Below are positions 15,083 to 16,929 of a DNA stretch of 16,929 bases, one piece after another. This DNA is from CAZRZN01 sp964604565. GTDB taxonomy: Bacteria; Pseudomonadota; Alphaproteobacteria; Rhodobacterales; Rhodobacteraceae. The notes under the pieces were generated by a model. The model worked only from the letters and a program-made list of their open reading frames with translations. It was not told the DNA's origin and ran no database searches. Numbering within the stretch: position 1 is the stretch's first letter; every line of letters starts with the position of its first letter. The position numbers and the translations under genes are program-made. The stretch spans positions 1 to 16,929 of the forward strand of contig CAZRZN010000068.1 in the NCBI GenBank assembly GCA_964604565.1. The letters run 5' to 3'.

Positions 15083-15257
15083 TATGGCCGATGGCCAGGA
15101 CATGCGCTCCGCTTGATCGCCAGAGATCCGGTCAGAATCGACACGGCCGAGGATGCCGGGAGCGTCGAGGTCAGGCCCGAAGGACCCGCGGCCTTCCAGC
15201 TTTCACCAAAGCCGCGTTTCTGCCAGACTGCGGGCGTCGCAACAGAAAGGCTCTACG

Positions 15258-15419
15258 GTGACGCTGAACAAGTTTCGCAAGTTTCTTTATACCCTTTCCA
15301 AATATCTCGGTGATCTTCAGGCGCTCAGATCGAAGCGCAAGGGCGCAGTCTCGCGTCGTGTCGGACGCAGGATCGCGGGACGCCTCACAGGCAAGGTATT
15401 GGGCAAGCTGTTTCGATGA
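15258..15419 (+). CDS. small highly basic hypothetical protein, 53 aa
   Basis: A GTG start at 15258 is preceded by AAAGG at 15246-15250, seven bases away, which is a good ribosome binding site. The product has 16 Lys/Arg and a single acidic residue (Asp19). Its first part (NKFRKFLYTLSKYLGDLQAL, 4-23) could form an amphipathic helix. The rest is Gly/Arg/Lys-rich with recurring RR and GK pairs (RRVGRRIAGRLTGKVLGKLF, 33-52). From memory, similar short basic proteins of the GKxxGRRxxGKxxGK type are annotated as hypothetical in Rhodobacterales. A role in binding nucleic acid or anionic membrane is possible, but no function is assigned. A hairpin follows directly, and it is convergent with the Pot-like operon. 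Confidence 0.65.
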   Translation: MTLNKFRKFLYTLSKYLGDLQALRSKRKGAVSRRVGRRIAGRLTGKVLGKLFR

Positions 15420-15423
15420 GGGA

Positions 15424-15456
15424 GCAAGGCCCGGGCAGGATTGCCCGAGATCTTGC
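15424..15456 (+). terminator. bulged hairpin after the small basic protein gene
   Basis: CGGGCA (15432-15437) pairs with TGCCCG (15442-15447) across a GGAT loop. Outside an internal loop, GCAAG (15424-15428) pairs with CTTGC (15452-15456). It begins 5 nt after the stop of the 53-residue gene, in a convergent junction, so it is a natural terminator candidate. The T-run is poor, so efficiency is doubtful. Confidence 0.45.
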
Positions 15457-15490
15457 CTGCCTCGGCTGACCTCGAGCACCCCAGGCGCAA

Positions 15491-15507
15491 CACGACGGGA
15501 CGTCGTG
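15491..15507 (-). terminator. perfect hairpin just after the PotC-like gene
   Basis: CACGACG (15491-15497) and CGTCGTG (15501-15507) form a perfect 7-bp stem with a 3-nt loop. On the minus strand it begins 3 nt after the stop codon at 15511-15513. Position and stem quality fit a 3' end for the Pot-like operon; only TT follows, so it may instead stabilise the mRNA end or act with Rho. Confidence 0.5.
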
Positions 15508-15510
15508 CGG

Positions 15511-16356
15511 TCACCGACGGAACAGGATCACGAAAAGCGCCAGAAGGGACGATCCCAACATCAGCAAGAGCGAAACCGCGTTGAGAAGGGGGGTCGACCC
15601 CTCCTTCAGACGGTCGAACATGGCGATGGTGAGCGGTGCATCGGACCCGACGAGCATCAGCGTGGTGTTGAAATTCTCGAAACTCATGAGGAAGGCCACC
15701 ACAACCGCGCCGATCATGGCGGGCATCAGGAACGGAATCGTGACCGTGCGGACGGCCGTCAGGCGCGTGGCGCCGAGGTTCAGGGCGGCGTCCTCCAGCG
15801 TGCGGTCGAATTTTTGCAGCCGCGCCGTGATGACCAGCGTCGCGATCGTGGTGATGAAGGAAAACTGGCCAAGGATGACCAGAAGAAGCCCGGGGCGCAG
15901 GGCCTGAATGTCCATTTGCGCCAGATTCCAGATCCCGTTTGCCAGCGTGGAGGAAAAGACAAGGATCGAAATACCCAGAACGATGCCGGGAATGACCAGT
16001 GGCAGCAGCATGAGAACGTAAAGCGCGCCTTTGCCGCGAAACTCATAGCGGTTGAACAGGAAGGCGTTGGTGGTGCCGACACTGACGGACAGCACCGCGA
16101 CGCAGATTGCCACGAAGGCCGAGGTGCCCACGGCGCGCAGGATGCCGCGTTCATGAAAGACTCCGATCTGCGGTCGCGCATCCCCGAAGAACCAGTTCCA
16201 GGTGAAGCCCTCCCACGGGAGCGAAGGGAACTGGCTATCGTTGAAGGCAAAGACCGCGACGACCGTCAGCGGCAGGGCAAGATAGAGAAAGAACAGCAAC
16301 ACGTAACCGCTGTAGATCAGGCGAAAGCCAAGGGAACGTGGAATGGTCGGAATCAT
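15511..16356 (-). CDS. polyamine-type ABC transporter permease, PotC-like
   Basis: A 281-residue inner-membrane permease. It has an N-terminal helix (about 14-37), a periplasmic stretch with FTWNWFFGD (51-59) as in PotC/YdcV proteins, and several further helices. The EAA loop EDAALNLGATRLTAVRTVTI (188-207) contacts the ATPase. LMSFENFNTTLML (223-235) is also typical of the group. The family imports spermidine/putrescine or related cationic or small solutes together with a PotB partner, a PotA ATPase and a PotD binding protein. The ATG at 16354-16356 follows the PotB-like stop by 3 nt. No ATPase or binding-protein gene follows, so these must lie beyond the right edge or elsewhere. Substrate is not determined. 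Confidence 0.9.
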   Translation of the reverse strand: MIPTIPRSLGFRLIYSGYVLLFFLYLALPLTVVAVFAFNDSQFPSLPWEGFTWNWFFGDARPQIGVFHERGILRAVGTSAFVAICVAVLSVSVGTTNAFLFNRYEFRGKGALYVLMLLPLVIPGIVLGISILVFSSTLANGIWNLAQMDIQALRPGLLLVILGQFSFITTIATLVITARLQKFDRTLEDAALNLGATRLTAVRTVTIPFLMPAMIGAVVVAFLMSFENFNTTLMLVGSDAPLTIAMFDRLKEGSTPLLNAVSLLLMLGSSLLALFVILFRR

Positions 16357-16359
16357 GGC

Positions 16360-16929
16360 CTATCCCATCGTTTCCTGAAGGGTGCGGCCGGTCAGGCGCA
16401 GCATGCCCCAGACGATGACCGAAGACAGCACCAGCAGCATGAAACCGAAGGCGGCGCCAAGCTCCCAGTTGGAACGGACGATGAACTGGTTGTAGATCAT
16501 CTCGGTGAACCAGAGGCTGTCCTTGCCGCCCAGCATCGTCGGCGTCAGGTAATTGCCGAGCGACAGCATGAACACCACGATGCAGCCCGACACGATCCCC
16601 GGCATGGCATGGGGAATGATGATCTCGCGGAGGACAGAGACCCCGCTGCCGCCAAGGTCGTAGCCTGCCTCGATCACGCTGTCGTCGAGGCTTTCAAGCG
16701 TGGTGACAAGCGGCACCACCATGAACAGCATGGAGGTATAGACCAGGCCCACCATCATCGCCGCGTCGTTATACAGCATCTCCACAGGCTGATCCGCCAG
16801 ACCGGCCCATTGCAGAAGGTTGGACACAAGGCCGGTTTCCCGCAGCAGGATCATCCAGCCAAAGGTGCGCACCAGTTCCGAGACGTAGAAGGGGATCAGG
16901 CACAGCATGAACAGCACCTGCTGCAACCG
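16360..16929 (-). CDS. polyamine-type ABC transporter permease, PotB-like, 5' part cut by window edge
   Basis: The visible 189 C-terminal residues include FYVSELVRTFGWMILLRETG, the PotB/YdcU pattern after the first helices. They also include the EAA loop EAGYDLGGSGVSVLREIIIP with PHAMPGI after it, and GNYLTPTMLGG with FTEMIYNQF, the usual C-terminal marks of the family. The frame is open through 16929, so the gene continues past the window and its start is unseen; the internal ATG at 16926 is not a plausible start because a helix would be lost. It pairs with the PotC-like permease as a heterodimeric channel. Upstream genes, probably the ATPase and binding protein, are expected beyond the edge. 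Confidence 0.88.
   Translation of the reverse strand, partial: RLQQVLFMLCLIPFYVSELVRTFGWMILLRETGLVSNLLQWAGLADQPVEMLYNDAAMMVGLVYTSMLFMVVPLVTTLESLDDSVIEAGYDLGGSGVSVLREIIIPHAMPGIVSGCIVVFMLSLGNYLTPTMLGGKDSLWFTEMIYNQFIVRSNWELGAAFGFMLLVLSSVIVWGMLRLTGRTLQETMG

Overview
The window is a high-GC, gene-dense stretch of bacterial chromosome. An SspB-type ClpXP adaptor of the alphaproteobacterial form, TAXI-type TRAP transport genes and several ABC uptake operons point to an alphaproteobacterium, most likely a Rhodobacteraceae/Roseobacter-type heterotroph. That placement is inference from gene content and protein style, not from a marker gene. There is no rRNA, tRNA, CRISPR array, transposase or phage gene.

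Layout. (1) 1-1480, minus strand: the 5' part of sspB, preceded by a two-domain chromate-transporter family gene (chrA). (2) 1481-1833: a gene-free stretch with two palindromes. (3) 1834-7883: a divergent locus built around a LysR regulator (3481-4383, plus). To its left on the minus strand lie an M19 'membrane dipeptidase' family protein lacking part of the metal site and an overlapping HutD-family gene. To its right on the plus strand lie a TAXI solute-binding protein, a fused TRAP permease and a RidA-family protein, with 3-nt or 1-nt junctions. Near-identical 19-nt palindromes with the LysR T-N11-A pattern sit immediately upstream of lysR and across its stop codon, so the regulator probably controls itself and both arms. 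(4) 7884-8285: a convergent gap with no supported gene. (5) 8286-15025, all minus strand: a TetR regulator and a type II haloacid dehalogenase-like hydrolase, then a complete peptide-type (Dpp/Opp-like) ABC importer: binding protein, two permeases, and one fused double ATPase. (6) 15258-15419, plus: a 53-residue very basic protein gene with a good Shine-Dalgarno and a GTG start. (7) 15511-16929, minus: two PotC/PotB-like permease genes of a polyamine-type ABC importer, the second running off the window.

How it works together. The window is dominated by scavenging of small organic solutes. The central LysR locus looks like one self-contained uptake-and-processing module: TRAP import of a carboxylate-type compound, hydrolysis or other conversion by the M19 relative, and imine or reactive-intermediate clean-up by RidA. 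Its substrate cannot be read from sequence. The TetR-HAD-ABC block may be a second regulated uptake unit; a motif shared by the tetR and binding-protein leaders hints at a common operator.
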